This document shows positions 17,130-26,987 of a DNA stretch of 64,000 nucleotides, piece after piece. This stretch comes from Cryomorphaceae bacterium 1068 (GTDB lineage: Bacteria; Bacteroidota; Bacteroidia; Flavobacteriales_D; Cryomorphaceae). The notes under the pieces were generated by a model. That model did not search any database. It was given only the letters and a program-made list of their open reading frames with translations, and was not told the DNA's origin. Position 1 is the stretch's first letter, and each line of letters starts with the position of its first letter. Made by a program: the position numbers and the translations under genes. The stretch lies in contig JAPVXR010000010.1 in NCBI GenBank assembly GCA_027214385.1, positions 90,552 through 154,551 on the forward strand, read 5' to 3'.

Positions 17130-18403
17130 TCCAATCGTTCTCCGTGCTGACTCAAGTCGAGTCCACGATCTTCTTGATCCTCACGAACGCGCATAGAGAG
17201 AAGTGAATCGACCAGCTTGAAAAGAAGGTAACTTCCGCCAAAAGCGAATACCGAGGTCATAACCAATGCCAGAAGATGGTAGAGAAAAGTCGTGGTTTCC
17301 CCATAGACCAAGCCAACGTCCTTGGCAAAAACGGCAGTGAGAATCATCCCAACTATTCCTCCTACCCCATGGCTCGGGAAAACGTCAAGCGTATCGTCGA
17401 TGGACGATCGGTTCTTCCACTGGATGGCCCAATTAGAAATCAGAGCTGCTATAAAACCGATGAACATCGACTGACCGATATTGACAAAGCCTGCTGCGGG
17501 TGTGATAGCCACGAGCCCGACGACGGCACCGACACAGGCTCCGATTGCAGACATCTTGCGGCCTAGCATCCGCTCGTAAAACATCCAAGTGATCATGGCG
17601 GTGGCAGAGGCAATATTGGTATTGGCGAAAGCGATAACGGCATCGGCATTGGCCCCGAGAGCCGAACCAGCGTTGAACCCAAACCAACCGAACCATAGCA
17701 GCCCTGTACCCAGAATGACGAATGGTACATTGCCTGGCTCATGGGTTTGTTCTTTTCTCTTTCCGAGAATAACCGCACCCGCCAGGGCTGCCAATCCCGC
17801 CGACATGTGAACTACCGTTCCTCCGGCAAAGTCCAAGACTCCCCAATTGCGCAGCAATCCATCGGGATGCCATGTCATGTGCGCCAGCGGACTGTATATG
17901 AGTAAAGAGAAAAGCACCATAAAGAGGATGTAACTGCGAAAGCGAATTCGTCCCGCCATGCTCCCCGTAATCAAAGCGGGGGTAATGATGGCAAACTTGA
18001 GCTGAAATAGTGCAAAGAGCAGAAACGGAATGCTTCCGGCAAAGTCAGGGTTGGGCTCTGAGCCTACTCCTTGAAAGTTGAAGTAAGTCAGAGGGTTTCC
18101 GATTATTCCTCCGATACTTTCTCCAAAACAGAGGCTGAATCCCACGATTACCCACAAAACACTAATAACACCCAAAGCAACAAAGCTTTGCAACATAGTT
18201 GAGATAATGTGCTTTTTGCTAATCATCCCACCGTAGAAAAAAGAAAGTCCGGGAGTCATGAGCAGCACGAAGGCACTCGCCACAATCATCCAAGCTGTAT
18301 CGCCCGAATCGATGGATGAGCTTAACTCTTCATAGTGACTAGCAGTAACTACACTGATCAAAACGATCAGCGACAATGCCAAAAAGTTGATTTTCTTTCC
18401 CAT
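17126..18403 (-). CDS. amt: Ammonium transporter AmtB
   Basis: A 425-residue protein with about eleven transmembrane helices after a leading hydrophobic segment. Conserved features are FFYGGMISKKH near helix 1, TVVHMSAGLAAL carrying the first pore His, FNAGSALGANADAV, and FPSHGVGGIVG carrying the second pore His. The C-terminal tail REDQEDRGLDLSQHGERLD is the usual cytoplasmic end that contacts PII proteins. It conducts ammonium/ammonia across the inner membrane. No glnK/glnB gene is adjacent, which differs from many bacteria where the pair is linked. There is no visible terminator before the converging T9SS gene. Confidence 0.95.
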   Translation of the reverse strand: MGKKINFLALSLIVLISVVTASHYEELSSSIDSGDTAWMIVASAFVLLMTPGLSFFYGGMISKKHIISTMLQSFVALGVISVLWVIVGFSLCFGESIGGIIGNPLTYFNFQGVGSEPNPDFAGSIPFLLFALFQLKFAIITPALITGSMAGRIRFRSYILFMVLFSLLIYSPLAHMTWHPDGLLRNWGVLDFAGGTVVHMSAGLAALAGAVILGKRKEQTHEPGNVPFVILGTGLLWFGWFGFNAGSALGANADAVIAFANTNIASATAMITWMFYERMLGRKMSAIGACVGAVVGLVAITPAAGFVNIGQSMFIGFIAALISNWAIQWKNRSSIDDTLDVFPSHGVGGIVGMILTAVFAKDVGLVYGETTTFLYHLLALVMTSVFAFGGSYLLFKLVDSLLSMRVREDQEDRGLDLSQHGERLD

Positions 18404-18595
18404 AATTCATTGGAAGTAGCGGCTCATTTGAACGAGCTAAATTATGGGGGCGAAACTTAGCTATGTGTCATTGAAACACTTACAAGATCCGTGAAATTGA
18501 ATTGCCTTTTTAGCAATATTCCATTATTCTGACAATAAGGATGAAAGATTTCCAATTCAGCAGAAAGAAAATTGTTGGTTCCTCATCTCCTATTC

Positions 18596-19051
18596 TCATT
18601 TTCCAAAAAGTGAGTATCTCATCCGGTACAAATCAAATCCTTTGGCCCAATAATCTTTTTCTACGCTACCAAGACTAAAACCCATCTTGTAGTAAAATCC
18701 ATGAGCAATTTGAGATGTCCGAACTTCCACGGTGTTTATATCGGCTCTCCTTTGAATGACGGCCAAGCGATGTTCCACCAGCAGACGACCTATTCCCTTG
18801 CCTTGAAAATCAGTATCAATTATATCCCATGAAATTCTGGCCTTAATCTCAGCAGGGAAATAGTTGACTCCACCTGAACCAATGATTTGTTCGCCACTCA
18901 ACGCGACAAAATAGTCTTCTACCTCCTCGTTTAGGTACTGCACCAAGTCAGATTCTTCGGCTGGATGAAAATACATTGGAGTGCTTTTTCTCAATAAATC
19001 GAGCACCGCTGATTTATCTTTTTCTTGATACGGTCGTATGCGAATATTCAT
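18596..19051 (-). CDS. GNAT family N-acetyltransferase
   Basis: A 151-residue single-domain GNAT protein. Motif A, the acetyl-CoA pyrophosphate loop, is DFQGKGIGRLLVEHRL (about residues 80-95; QxxGxG). Motif B is represented by GFYYKMGFSLGSV. The N-terminus IRIRPYQEKDKSAVLDLL is typical. The acceptor is unknown. It lies 31 bp downstream of the NTF2-like gene in the same direction, possibly one transcript. Confidence 0.8.
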   Translation of the reverse strand: MNIRIRPYQEKDKSAVLDLLRKSTPMYFHPAEESDLVQYLNEEVEDYFVALSGEQIIGSGGVNYFPAEIKARISWDIIDTDFQGKGIGRLLVEHRLAVIQRRADINTVEVRTSQIAHGFYYKMGFSLGSVEKDYWAKGFDLYRMRYSLFGK

Positions 19052-19082
19052 CTTCTCGAATAGGAGTGACTACAATAGCGAA

Positions 19083-19562
19083 CTACAGCTTGCTTTCAAA
19101 TTTGGCCAACATACCGTTCGTTTGTTGCTGTAGCTTATTTTTAAAAAAGGAGGTTCCACCGAGCAGTGCACCTTTGAGTCCCATAGCTTGACGAGCCCAT
19201 TTCTTTAAATCAAAATCGTCAGTATGCTTTATGATCATACCGTCGGCAAACTCAAATCGAGCGTCTATCTTATTGTGGACTTTCCTACCTGTTTTTGAAA
19301 AAGTATACTTGGCTTCCCACTGCGCTGAACCGGTTTGATCGTTCGCCTTCACATTCGAAAATTCTACGATGAAGCCTTTTCCCTTTTGGCTTTTACAAAG
19401 CATACGCCACATATTTCCGGCCTTTTTTCCTTTGAGAATTCCAAAGGCAGGGTCTTCAAAAACCACTTCTTCATGGTAACAAGAAGCCATGGCTTCTGCA
19501 TCTAAACGTGAAAAGGCCTCGTAGAACTTGGTGATTAAATCTTGATTTGAAGAAGACGTCAT
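19083..19562 (-). CDS. NTF2-like (SnoaL/ketosteroid-isomerase fold) protein
   Basis: A 159-residue protein when started at the ATG at 19560-19562; a longer in-frame start at 19601 exists, but the family normally begins close to SSNQDLITKFYEAF. The cone-fold pattern is clear: FYEAFSRLDAEAMASCYHEEVVFEDPAFG, then WRMLCKS, ANDQTGSAQWEAKYTF, and the terminal FADGMIIKHTDDFDLKKWARQAMG. Such proteins bind small hydrophobic ligands or act as isomerases; no specific activity is assigned. The C-terminal tail is longer than usual. Confidence 0.75.
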   Translation of the reverse strand: MTSSSNQDLITKFYEAFSRLDAEAMASCYHEEVVFEDPAFGILKGKKAGNMWRMLCKSQKGKGFIVEFSNVKANDQTGSAQWEAKYTFSKTGRKVHNKIDARFEFADGMIIKHTDDFDLKKWARQAMGLKGALLGGTSFFKNKLQQQTNGMLAKFESKL

Positions 19563-19624
19563 AAGTATATTTTTAAAGATCGACACTTCTAATTTATCCA
19601 TTTCATTGATAGAGAAATCAAGCG

Positions 19625-22300
19625 CTAATTCTTGAAGAAGCGAGAAACTTTCCCATCCATATTGAGAAGGTAGTAACCCATTTCGATTTCATTCAAAGAA
19701 ATTTGATTCGCATAAATTCCCTGCTTGATTGTGCGGCCCTGCAGATCGGTTATTCTGTAATTCATCCCCAAAGGATTAGCTCCCGAATCAAACTGGACTT
19801 GAAGATTTTCTTGTGCAGGATTTGGAAAAATTGTCAATCCCACAGGGACTACAAAGAAACTCACTTGAGAAGGCGCGGTAGGTTCAATAGGATTCAGCGA
19901 GCAAGCACATTGGACACGCCAGTTGTATCCGAGACCAGTTGTCAAGGCACTCACTGGAGCGCTGAAGCTTGAGGGCTCAACACCAAAAATGTTTTGTTGG
20001 ATAATTTGAGCGTTTTGACTCTGCAAAGTAATTCTACAAGCCTCCGTTCCGGGAACGGGATCCCAAGAGAAATCTGCGGTAGCCGCAGTAAAGCTCACTT
20101 GCAAATTCTCGGGTCTTCGTGAAGCACATGATGTGGCCTCATTTGTATACAGGGCTAGGTAGTTTCTAAAGGCTGAGGTAAGGTCTGCGGCGCCATCTCC
20201 ATTGAAGTCTTCTGCCAAAAGCGTTAAAGGGTTTTCGAATACATTGTCTACGGTTCTTCGCTCGGTGAACTCACCATCTTCAAGAAGTATCAGTCGAATT
20301 TGATTAGAAAAGAAGTCAGCATAGGCCAAATCATCATCGCCATCGAGATCCGCGTCAAGAACGGCAAAACTATAAACACCTACTACATTGAAAGGAACTT
20401 CCACGTCTGTGGCAAAATTTAAGTTGCCAAGATTCTCAGCATAGCGAATTCTATTGGTAAAGATTCCCGAAGAGAAAACGTCTAGATCTCCATCATGGTC
20501 ATAATCCAGGAAAGCAATATCTCGGCAACCGTTTACAAGATCTACGATCAATTCTGCCGGACCAAAAGTCAAACCACCCAAGTTCTCGTAGATTTCCAAG
20601 TCTTGATTTTGACCTTTATAAACCAATACTTCAGGTAAACCGTCTTCGTTCAAATCTTCTGCGGCAATTGCAGTGGAAAAAAGACAGTCATCGCAAAGGA
20701 CGATTCTCGATCCAAAAATACCACCTCCGAGATTGGGATAGATATACACTTCTTGATCCCAACCCGATGCCTGTAAAACATCCAAGTCACCGTCATTATC
20801 AAGGTCGGATAGATAAGGTGAATAAGGACCGTCCAGACCTTGGTCGAGGATGATTTCTGTAAAAGCTGATCCGGCACCTTGATTGAGGTAAATTGCTACT
20901 GTACTATCGGGAATATTGGATACTATCACATCCGTAGAGCCATCACCATCTATATCGCCCACATCGAGTCCTGCTAAACCTTCGTTGAGATCGAGTAAAA
21001 CTTGTCGTCGACTCAAAGTACCTACTGCATCATTCTGATACCAAGTCACCTGACCTGTTGTGCGTTCGGTCGTAATTAAATCGTTAAGCCCATCACCATC
21101 TATATCACCCGATGCTTGATCATTTACCCGAGAGGCGGGTTGGTTAATCAATTGCTGCTCGAGGAATGGGTTTGTTCCAGGGGTAATAACTCCCGGGTCT
21201 TGCTTAAACCAAACCAATTTATTGTCATCTTGAGAGGCTGTTACCAAATCAATTCTTCCATCTCCATCTACATCGCCCGCAAGAAACTGTTCGGGATTAT
21301 CAACGCTACCGGTATCATCAATAATCAACTCAGTGAATCCTCCTGATCCATTTCCGAAGAAAAGAATTGGGAAATTTCCGTTCTCAATACCTACACATAA
21401 GTCTACATCGCCGTCGTTGTTGAAATCACCAACGGCCAAATTTGTTGCTCCGTCTACGTCATCGGAAATAAGAGTTTGAGGGGCAAAAACTCCTGCACCC
21501 GAATTGAAGAATACCGAAAGATCATCAGAACCGAAGGCAACCACGGCGATATCGAGGTGTCCGTTTTCGTCGAAATCTTCCAATGCCAATTTGTACGATC
21601 CATTAAGAGCCGTCGTCAAAATTGTTTGAGGACCAAAAGTAAGCGAACCAAGGTTTTCGTGCCACGTCACATCACATCCGTTCAGGCAAGCTACGGCGAT
21701 ATCGTTCAACCCATCTCCCGAAAAATCGCCGATTACAGCATCGATGGCATCTTGAGAATTAGAGGAAACCGTAATGGCAGAGCCAAAATTTCCGTTACCG
21801 TCATTGGCATAAGCTAAGACGTCTTCAGCGTCAATTCGAGCGACCACCATTTCAGGACCTGCAACGAGGTCGAGCTGTCCGAAAGCAATGCTCCTGACAT
21901 CGCCCATATCATTGTCAACAATGGTAGGATTTCCAAACTGACCGGATCCATCGTTGGCATACCATATTAAAGTTTCTTCAATCACTGCGGCGAAATCCTC
22001 ATCACCATCCATGTCTATATCGGCGGCAGCTAAGATTCCAGATCCAAAATTTCCAAAGGGAATATTTCCGGTTACCAAGGTAAACTGGCCATTATTGTTC
22101 TCCCAAGTTTCAATACCCGATGCATTAAAGCCGACTCCGCCTGCAAGCGCGTCGAGATCACCATCACCCTCGAGGTCAATAAGCAAGGCACCTCTCAATT
22201 CGAAGGGAGTTGAACTTAAAAATTCAGGTGGAGAAAAAGATTGAGAAAAGAGGTTTGAAACGAAAAGAAATAATGCGAATAAAGATAAAGTGCTTTTCAT
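19625..22300 (-). CDS. FG-GAP/VCBS beta-propeller cargo protein with T9SS type A sorting domain
   Basis: An 891-residue secreted protein with signal peptide MKSTLSLFALFLFVSNLFSQ. Residues about 20-720 consist of repeated FG-GAP/VCBS units of about 55-65 residues marked by Ca-binding-like DIDGDGLNDL, DFNNDGDVDL and DLNEDGLPEV loops, enough for two seven-bladed propellers. A fibronectin-like segment follows (FSWDPVPGTEACRITLQ...). The C-terminus LTIFPNPAQENLQV ... GYYLLNMDGKVSRFFKN is a type A T9SS sorting domain. A surface or extracellular adhesin-like role is inferred. It is read in the same direction as the NTF2-like gene, 62 bp upstream of it. Confidence 0.85.
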   Translation of the reverse strand: MKSTLSLFALFLFVSNLFSQSFSPPEFLSSTPFELRGALLIDLEGDGDLDALAGGVGFNASGIETWENNNGQFTLVTGNIPFGNFGSGILAAADIDMDGDEDFAAVIEETLIWYANDGSGQFGNPTIVDNDMGDVRSIAFGQLDLVAGPEMVVARIDAEDVLAYANDGNGNFGSAITVSSNSQDAIDAVIGDFSGDGLNDIAVACLNGCDVTWHENLGSLTFGPQTILTTALNGSYKLALEDFDENGHLDIAVVAFGSDDLSVFFNSGAGVFAPQTLISDDVDGATNLAVGDFNNDGDVDLCVGIENGNFPILFFGNGSGGFTELIIDDTGSVDNPEQFLAGDVDGDGRIDLVTASQDDNKLVWFKQDPGVITPGTNPFLEQQLINQPASRVNDQASGDIDGDGLNDLITTERTTGQVTWYQNDAVGTLSRRQVLLDLNEGLAGLDVGDIDGDGSTDVIVSNIPDSTVAIYLNQGAGSAFTEIILDQGLDGPYSPYLSDLDNDGDLDVLQASGWDQEVYIYPNLGGGIFGSRIVLCDDCLFSTAIAAEDLNEDGLPEVLVYKGQNQDLEIYENLGGLTFGPAELIVDLVNGCRDIAFLDYDHDGDLDVFSSGIFTNRIRYAENLGNLNFATDVEVPFNVVGVYSFAVLDADLDGDDDLAYADFFSNQIRLILLEDGEFTERRTVDNVFENPLTLLAEDFNGDGAADLTSAFRNYLALYTNEATSCASRRPENLQVSFTAATADFSWDPVPGTEACRITLQSQNAQIIQQNIFGVEPSSFSAPVSALTTGLGYNWRVQCACSLNPIEPTAPSQVSFFVVPVGLTIFPNPAQENLQVQFDSGANPLGMNYRITDLQGRTIKQGIYANQISLNEIEMGYYLLNMDGKVSRFFKN

Positions 22301-22611
22301 TGTGGTTAGATTCGATTGGTAATGGTTTGAAAGTTACATCTTTTTCAACTTTTATTCACGTTTCGTCATTGCGTGGATGTATCCCAAAAATCCAGTTCAT
22401 GCTTTTAGTTCAACACTTTTCTGCAAAATGTACCACGCTGGAATACTAAAAGTACCCTCCGTTTAAATCCTGAATCTCATTGGATTAGTAGATATTATTC
22501 TTAACTTTATTTTGGAATTAGAATTAGTGAAGTTGGACAGTTGAACCTACTGGTCAGACACGCTACCTGGCTTTAGCCGCGCATACTACTCATCACTCAA
22601 CCTACTAAACT
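22301..22611. other. Intergenic stretch between divergent genes, no gene found
   Basis: This AT-rich 311-bp stretch separates the divergent FG-GAP and pseudo-receiver genes and must hold both promoters. I found no consensus TAnnTTTG box, only approximate matches, and no RNA gene or repeat. Confidence 0.5.
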
Positions 22612-23031
22612 ATGTTCAATTCAGCGTCCATTGTCCTTATAATAGACCGAGATAAGTTCTCAAGTGCCAATATTTCTAATGATATTCGAAAGTTAGGATT
22701 GGCGAAAACTACTGTATGCCTGAAATCCGCTTCAGACGCTTTGGCTTATTTGGAAAAGCAGCAAAATTGCGGTTATCCGTTTCCTGAGATCATTTTTTAC
22801 AACCCGCATAAATCGGATTTGAATCAAGGGGAGTTTATGGATACTTATCGCGTAAAATTCTCAAAGCATTGCGACTCTAAAATCATTCTTCTGGAAGAAA
22901 AAAATGACGACAGCTATGGCCATCAATTACTTGAAGATTCATTGATTGAAGGCGAGTTGCGAAAACCGATATCAGCGGGTCAACTCTTGCGTATTTTCCA
23001 AAAAGAAATGAAAGAACACGTGCCTCGATAA
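22612..23031 (+). CDS. Pseudo-receiver (response-regulator-like) domain protein
   Basis: A 139-residue stand-alone CheY-like fold: IVLIIDRDKF (acidic pair at Asp12/Asp14), then PEIIFYNPHKSD where the phospho-acceptor aligns, SKIILLEEK at the Thr/Ser position, and LRKPIS with the conserved Lys. The residue at the phosphorylation site is Asn64 instead of Asp, so it probably cannot be phosphorylated in the usual way. Family members in Bacteroidota often act as single-domain partners of histidine kinases. No kinase is adjacent; the next feature is a tRNA. Confidence 0.7.
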   Translation: MFNSASIVLIIDRDKFSSANISNDIRKLGLAKTTVCLKSASDALAYLEKQQNCGYPFPEIIFYNPHKSDLNQGEFMDTYRVKFSKHCDSKIILLEEKNDDSYGHQLLEDSLIEGELRKPISAGQLLRIFQKEMKEHVPR

Positions 23032-23100
23032 AAAACACCTGACATTCGCTAATTAAATGCAAAAGTGTATTTTCGCACCCCCGAAAGGGAAACGATTTTA

Positions 23101-23175
23101 CGGGGTGTAGCTTAGTCCGGTTAAAGTGCTGGTCTGGGGGACCAGAGATCGGAGGTTCGAATCCTCTCACCCCGA
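23101..23175 (+). tRNA. tRNA-Pro (anticodon GGG)
   Basis: A full cloverleaf is present. The acceptor stem is CGGGGTG/CACCCCG with discriminator A at 23175; CCA is not encoded. The anticodon arm is CTGGT-CTGGGGG-ACCAG, giving anticodon GGG, which reads CCC and CCU. The T arm is GGAGG-TTCGAAT-CCTCT. A strong terminator follows 12 nt downstream. Confidence 0.95.
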
Positions 23176-23187
23176 CAAGCTTTTGAA

Positions 23188-23216
23188 ATCCCCGCTCAAA
23201 GAGCGGGGATTTTTGA
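23188..23216 (+). terminator. Rho-independent terminator of tRNA-Pro
   Basis: Stem ATCCCCGCTC/GAGCGGGGAT with an AAA loop, followed by TTTT. It directly follows the tRNA-Pro gene. Confidence 0.9.
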
Positions 23217-23563
23217 TTTCAGGACTGATCCAAGCTTGTTTGAGATCAGGCACTGGAATCAAAAATCAGCTCGTCGAAGGAGGAGGCGAGCAGGATTTCA
23301 AAAAATTGTAGTTCCACACGGAAGTATCACCGAGACGACGAATGAGGCTAAGGTGCATCCTTATCAAGTAAATTTAGATGGAAAAGGCCACTGGCAAAGC
23401 TTGCTTGAAGATGTTTGAAAAAATGCAAAAATCAGCTCAGATCAGAAAATTGATAATTTCAATCAATGATTTTGTGTATGACTTCCAATAAATTTAGTTA
23501 TCGGTTCTATCAATGTTCCCTCCATCGTGCAACTTTTCCCGACCTTAGTAGTTATTTGCCTAG
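23217..23563. other. Intergenic stretch, no gene found
   Basis: The stretch between the tRNA terminator and the TonB receptor contains only short open frames lacking family signal or a plausible start. No repeat or RNA was recognised. The receptor promoter must lie in its right end. Confidence 0.5.
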
Positions 23564-25960
23564 GTGAAAACGACAGCACTTTTCTGTATCTTTTTCTTAG
23601 CATTCCTGATCGTTCAGGCTCAGAATACTGCCACTCTTTTCGGTACAGTCCGTGATAGTATCTCAGGCGAAACACTTCCGGGAGCGACAGTGTATATCCC
23701 CGCTGCAAGTCGTGGAATGTCGACCGATTTGGATGGGAAATTCGAAATGGAACTCAAACCGGGTAGCTACGAAGTTCGCTTCTCATATGCCGGATACACT
23801 CCTTCAGTAAAAAAGATCTCACTCGAATCGGGAGAACGAAAGAATTTCGACATAGAATTGGGCAACATCACCTTAAAACAGGTTGAAATCAAAGCTTATA
23901 TTTCTGATTACACATCAGGAACTGCAATGAGTCGCACTAAGCTCGATATGGAAACCATCAAGCTCTTACCCGCATTTCTGGGAGAAGTCGATTTATTGAA
24001 AACCATACAGCTATTACCTGGTGTTCAGGCCGCGGGCGAAGGCAATGCCGGATTCTACGTGAGAGGCGGAGGTCCTGACCAAAATTTGATTCTTTTTGAC
24101 GATGCCGTTGTCTACAATGCGTCCCATTTGCTTGGTTTCTTTTCGGTATTTAACTCCGATGCCATTGAAGGTGTTGAGCTCTACAAGGGTGGAATGCCAG
24201 CGGAATATGGTGAACGTTTGGCCTCAGTAATCGATGTTTCTCAGAGGAAAGGAAGCACTGAAAAATTTCAAGGCAGAGGTGGACTAGGAGTAATCTCAAG
24301 CCGTCTTACTCTTGAAGGACCATTGGTAAAAGATAAGGCTTCGTTCATAGTGTCGGGGCGCAGAACTTACGTAGATGCTCTAATAACTCCATTCATTAAT
24401 GAAGAATCAGATTTCGGCGGAAGCCGCTATTTCTTTTATGATCTTAATGGAAGACTGGACTGGGATTTGGGCGATGGAAGTTCTGTATTTTTAAGCGGCT
24501 ACTTCGGCGATGACGCTTTCGACTTTAACAGTCCTCAAACTGAATTTAAAACAAATGTCACTTGGGGAAACCGGATAGTCTCGGGTGGGTATCAAAAGAT
24601 CTTTAACGATGATATCTTGTTTAAGGTAAATGGATCATTCACTAAATACAATTTCGGCTTTAAGGGTAGTCAAGACGAATTTCAGCTAGAAGTAAATAGC
24701 CAGATAACGGACTATCGGTTTAAGCCTGAACTCTCTTTCAAACTGGGAAATCACAATGTTAAAACGGGGTTTTCATATGTGTTCCACGACATCAGCCCAA
24801 ACAATTCTTCTGCAGAACAGGGTGAGACCATTTTTGACTTGGGTGAGCAACAGCAGTTTTACAGTCACGAAGGAGCTTTTTATATCTCTGATGAATTTGA
24901 TCTAACGGACGTTTGGAAAATTGAAGCTGGTCTTCGCGTTTCAGCATTTGCACATACAGGGCCATTCACACGATATGTCGTTGACGCGAATGGCTCAACG
25001 CAAGACACCGTTCGTTATGGATCAGGAGAAACTATCGCAGATTATTTTGGCTGGGAGCCAAGATTAAGCACTAGCTATCGACTGTCTGAGCGATCATCCG
25101 TAAAAGCCTCTTTCACTCAAAACTACCAGTACATCCATTTAGCAAACCTATCACCGCTAGCCCTTCCTACCGATGTATGGCTACCAAGCACAGAGCTCGT
25201 CCAACCTCAGCTGGGAAGACAATATGCAGTGGGCTACTTCCGACTCTTTGAAGGTGGCAGCATAGAGGCTTCTGTTGAGGCGTACTACAAGGAGATGGAA
25301 AATTTAATTGAGTACAAGGAAAATACTCAACCAAGTGACGGGGTGGGGAATAATGAAGATAACTTGTTGACTTTTGGGCGTGGTGAATCGTATGGCATTG
25401 AGTTTTTCGTCAAAAAAAACGTGGGAAAAACGACTGGCTGGATTGGATACACTCTGTCCCGAACGGATCGTCAATTTGATGCTATTAACGGAGGAAGATG
25501 GTATCCGGCTACCTTTGACCGTAGGCATGATATAGCCATTGTGGTAGCTCATAGACTGACCGATAAATGGACCCTCTCCGGGAATTTCGTTTACGGTACG
25601 GGTCGTGCTATCACACTGCCCGTTACCGGATACTTTATCGAAAACACCCTCGTTTATAATTACTCGGAACGCAACAGTTTTAGAATGAGAGACTATCACC
25701 GAATGGATCTTTCCGCAACTTACTCAACAAGCGAAACCAAGAAGATTACAGACAAGGTGACAGGCGAAATAATTGAGAAGCGAAAGAGGATTCAATCGCA
25801 GTGGGTATTTTCCATCTACAATGTTTACAACCGCTTAAATCCGTATTTCTACTATTTCGATAATCAAGGAGAAGCGGCAAATGGTACTTTTCAAATTCAG
25901 GCCAAACAAGTTTCCCTATTCCCCATCTTACCTGCCGTCACATGGAATTTTCAGTTTTGA
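23564..25960 (+). CDS. TonB-dependent receptor with N-terminal carboxypeptidase-regulatory-like domain
   Basis: A 798-residue outer-membrane receptor starting at GTG, the first codon giving a signal peptide (MKTTALFCIFFLAFLIVQAQ). Residues about 22-105 form a CarboxypepD_reg-like/CNA-B type domain (GTVRDSISGETLPGATVYI). The plug (about 120-225) contains LLKTIQLLPGVQ, GFYVRGGGPDQNLILFDD and GGMPAEYGERLASVIDV. The remainder is the 22-strand barrel, ending in the aromatic strand PAVTWNFQF. The next gene encodes a DUF4249 lipoprotein whose start lies inside the receptor's 3' end, the usual partner arrangement. The substrate is unknown. Confidence 0.9.
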   Translation: MKTTALFCIFFLAFLIVQAQNTATLFGTVRDSISGETLPGATVYIPAASRGMSTDLDGKFEMELKPGSYEVRFSYAGYTPSVKKISLESGERKNFDIELGNITLKQVEIKAYISDYTSGTAMSRTKLDMETIKLLPAFLGEVDLLKTIQLLPGVQAAGEGNAGFYVRGGGPDQNLILFDDAVVYNASHLLGFFSVFNSDAIEGVELYKGGMPAEYGERLASVIDVSQRKGSTEKFQGRGGLGVISSRLTLEGPLVKDKASFIVSGRRTYVDALITPFINEESDFGGSRYFFYDLNGRLDWDLGDGSSVFLSGYFGDDAFDFNSPQTEFKTNVTWGNRIVSGGYQKIFNDDILFKVNGSFTKYNFGFKGSQDEFQLEVNSQITDYRFKPELSFKLGNHNVKTGFSYVFHDISPNNSSAEQGETIFDLGEQQQFYSHEGAFYISDEFDLTDVWKIEAGLRVSAFAHTGPFTRYVVDANGSTQDTVRYGSGETIADYFGWEPRLSTSYRLSERSSVKASFTQNYQYIHLANLSPLALPTDVWLPSTELVQPQLGRQYAVGYFRLFEGGSIEASVEAYYKEMENLIEYKENTQPSDGVGNNEDNLLTFGRGESYGIEFFVKKNVGKTTGWIGYTLSRTDRQFDAINGGRWYPATFDRRHDIAIVVAHRLTDKWTLSGNFVYGTGRAITLPVTGYFIENTLVYNYSERNSFRMRDYHRMDLSATYSTSETKKITDKVTGEIIEKRKRIQSQWVFSIYNVYNRLNPYFYYFDNQGEAANGTFQIQAKQVSLFPILPAVTWNFQF

Positions 25961-26892
25961 GAAGATTTTGGCACATAGCGATTTTGGTGACTCTTTTCTC
26001 TTCTTGCGAAAAGGATATCGAAATAGATATCCCCCCTTCGGAACCGCAAATCGTGGTTGAAGGAACCATTGAAAACGGTGGCCCTCCTATTGTGTTGGTC
26101 TCAAGAACAAGAGGTTTCTTTGAACCGACAAGTCCTGCAGATATTGCTAACTCATATATATCGGATGCTACCGTATTTGTAAACGATCAGGAGCTTACTG
26201 CCGTCTGTGCAGAAGATGTTCCCCCGGAACTGTTGTCCGCATTTGCTGAATTAATCGGAGTCTCTCCCGACGATTTGGATGACCTTCCGCTTTGCGGCTA
26301 TATTGGTCTGGATATAGTTGGAGAGTTCGAAACCTCCTATGATTTGAGAGTAGAATTGGATGATCAAGTGCTGAGGGCCACCACACATATTCCAAATCCC
26401 GTTGTGCCTGACTCATCCTATTTCAGGCTTTGGGCCAATAGCCCTCAATACGGTTATGTCTTCAGTAGGTTCACAGATCCCGACACACTCAATAATGCGT
26501 ATCGCGTATTCACGAGAAGGATTGGGCCAAATAACAACGACAACCCAGTGGACGAAGTTTACTATGCACCTCTCGGATCTACATTTCTCGATGAGTTTTT
26601 CAATGGTACTTCGCTGGAGGTTGGATTCCAGAGAGGCCAGCCTTTCAATTCCTCTCGTCCCACAGACACCGAAGAGGAAGACGGGTTTTTCGAGTTGGGT
26701 GATCGGTTCGTTTTTAAATTTTGTTCAATCTCAGAGCCCAGCTATCAATTCTACCGAACTTTTGAACAGCAGCTAGGAACTAACGGAAGTCCTTTTGCCG
26801 CCCCAAACAATGTGATCACAAACATAGAAGGAGGGCTTGGAATATGGGCGGGCTATGCTTGCTCGTATGATACTATTTTTGCTACTCCATAA
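25942..26892 (+). CDS. DUF4249 outer-membrane lipoprotein
   Basis: A 316-residue protein with a lipobox near residue 22 (ATLFSSCEKDIEIDIP; LFSSC). The N-terminal pattern PQIVVEGTIENGGPPIVLVSRT ... ISDATVFVNDQE is the signature of DUF4249, found almost exclusively beside TonB-dependent receptors in Bacteroidota. It overlaps the receptor gene by 19 bp. A surface role assisting substrate capture is inferred. The protein has an unusual acidic stretch with two Cys (DDLDDLPLCGYIGLD) around residue 110. Confidence 0.8.
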   Translation: MEFSVLRRFWHIAILVTLFSSCEKDIEIDIPPSEPQIVVEGTIENGGPPIVLVSRTRGFFEPTSPADIANSYISDATVFVNDQELTAVCAEDVPPELLSAFAELIGVSPDDLDDLPLCGYIGLDIVGEFETSYDLRVELDDQVLRATTHIPNPVVPDSSYFRLWANSPQYGYVFSRFTDPDTLNNAYRVFTRRIGPNNNDNPVDEVYYAPLGSTFLDEFFNGTSLEVGFQRGQPFNSSRPTDTEEEDGFFELGDRFVFKFCSISEPSYQFYRTFEQQLGTNGSPFAAPNNVITNIEGGLGIWAGYACSYDTIFATP

Positions 26893-26956
26893 GGTTTTCC
26901 ATATCCGATATAAACATTGGTGATATTTATTTTCGTCATGAAGGAAGGATAGTTCG

Positions 26957-26964
26957 TAAATTTG
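26957..26964 (+). promoter_or_regulatory. Bacteroidota -7 box for trxB
   Basis: TAAATTTG matches the TAnnTTTG consensus, with a weak TTCG at 26932-26935 in the -33 position (21-nt spacing), 24 bp before the trxB start. Confidence 0.6.
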
Positions 26965-26987
26965 CAGCCTGAAAAAAACACTCGACA

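Noticed and set aside
23126..23418. Short open frames across and after tRNA-Pro
   Set aside because: They overlap the tRNA and its terminator and show no protein family features.
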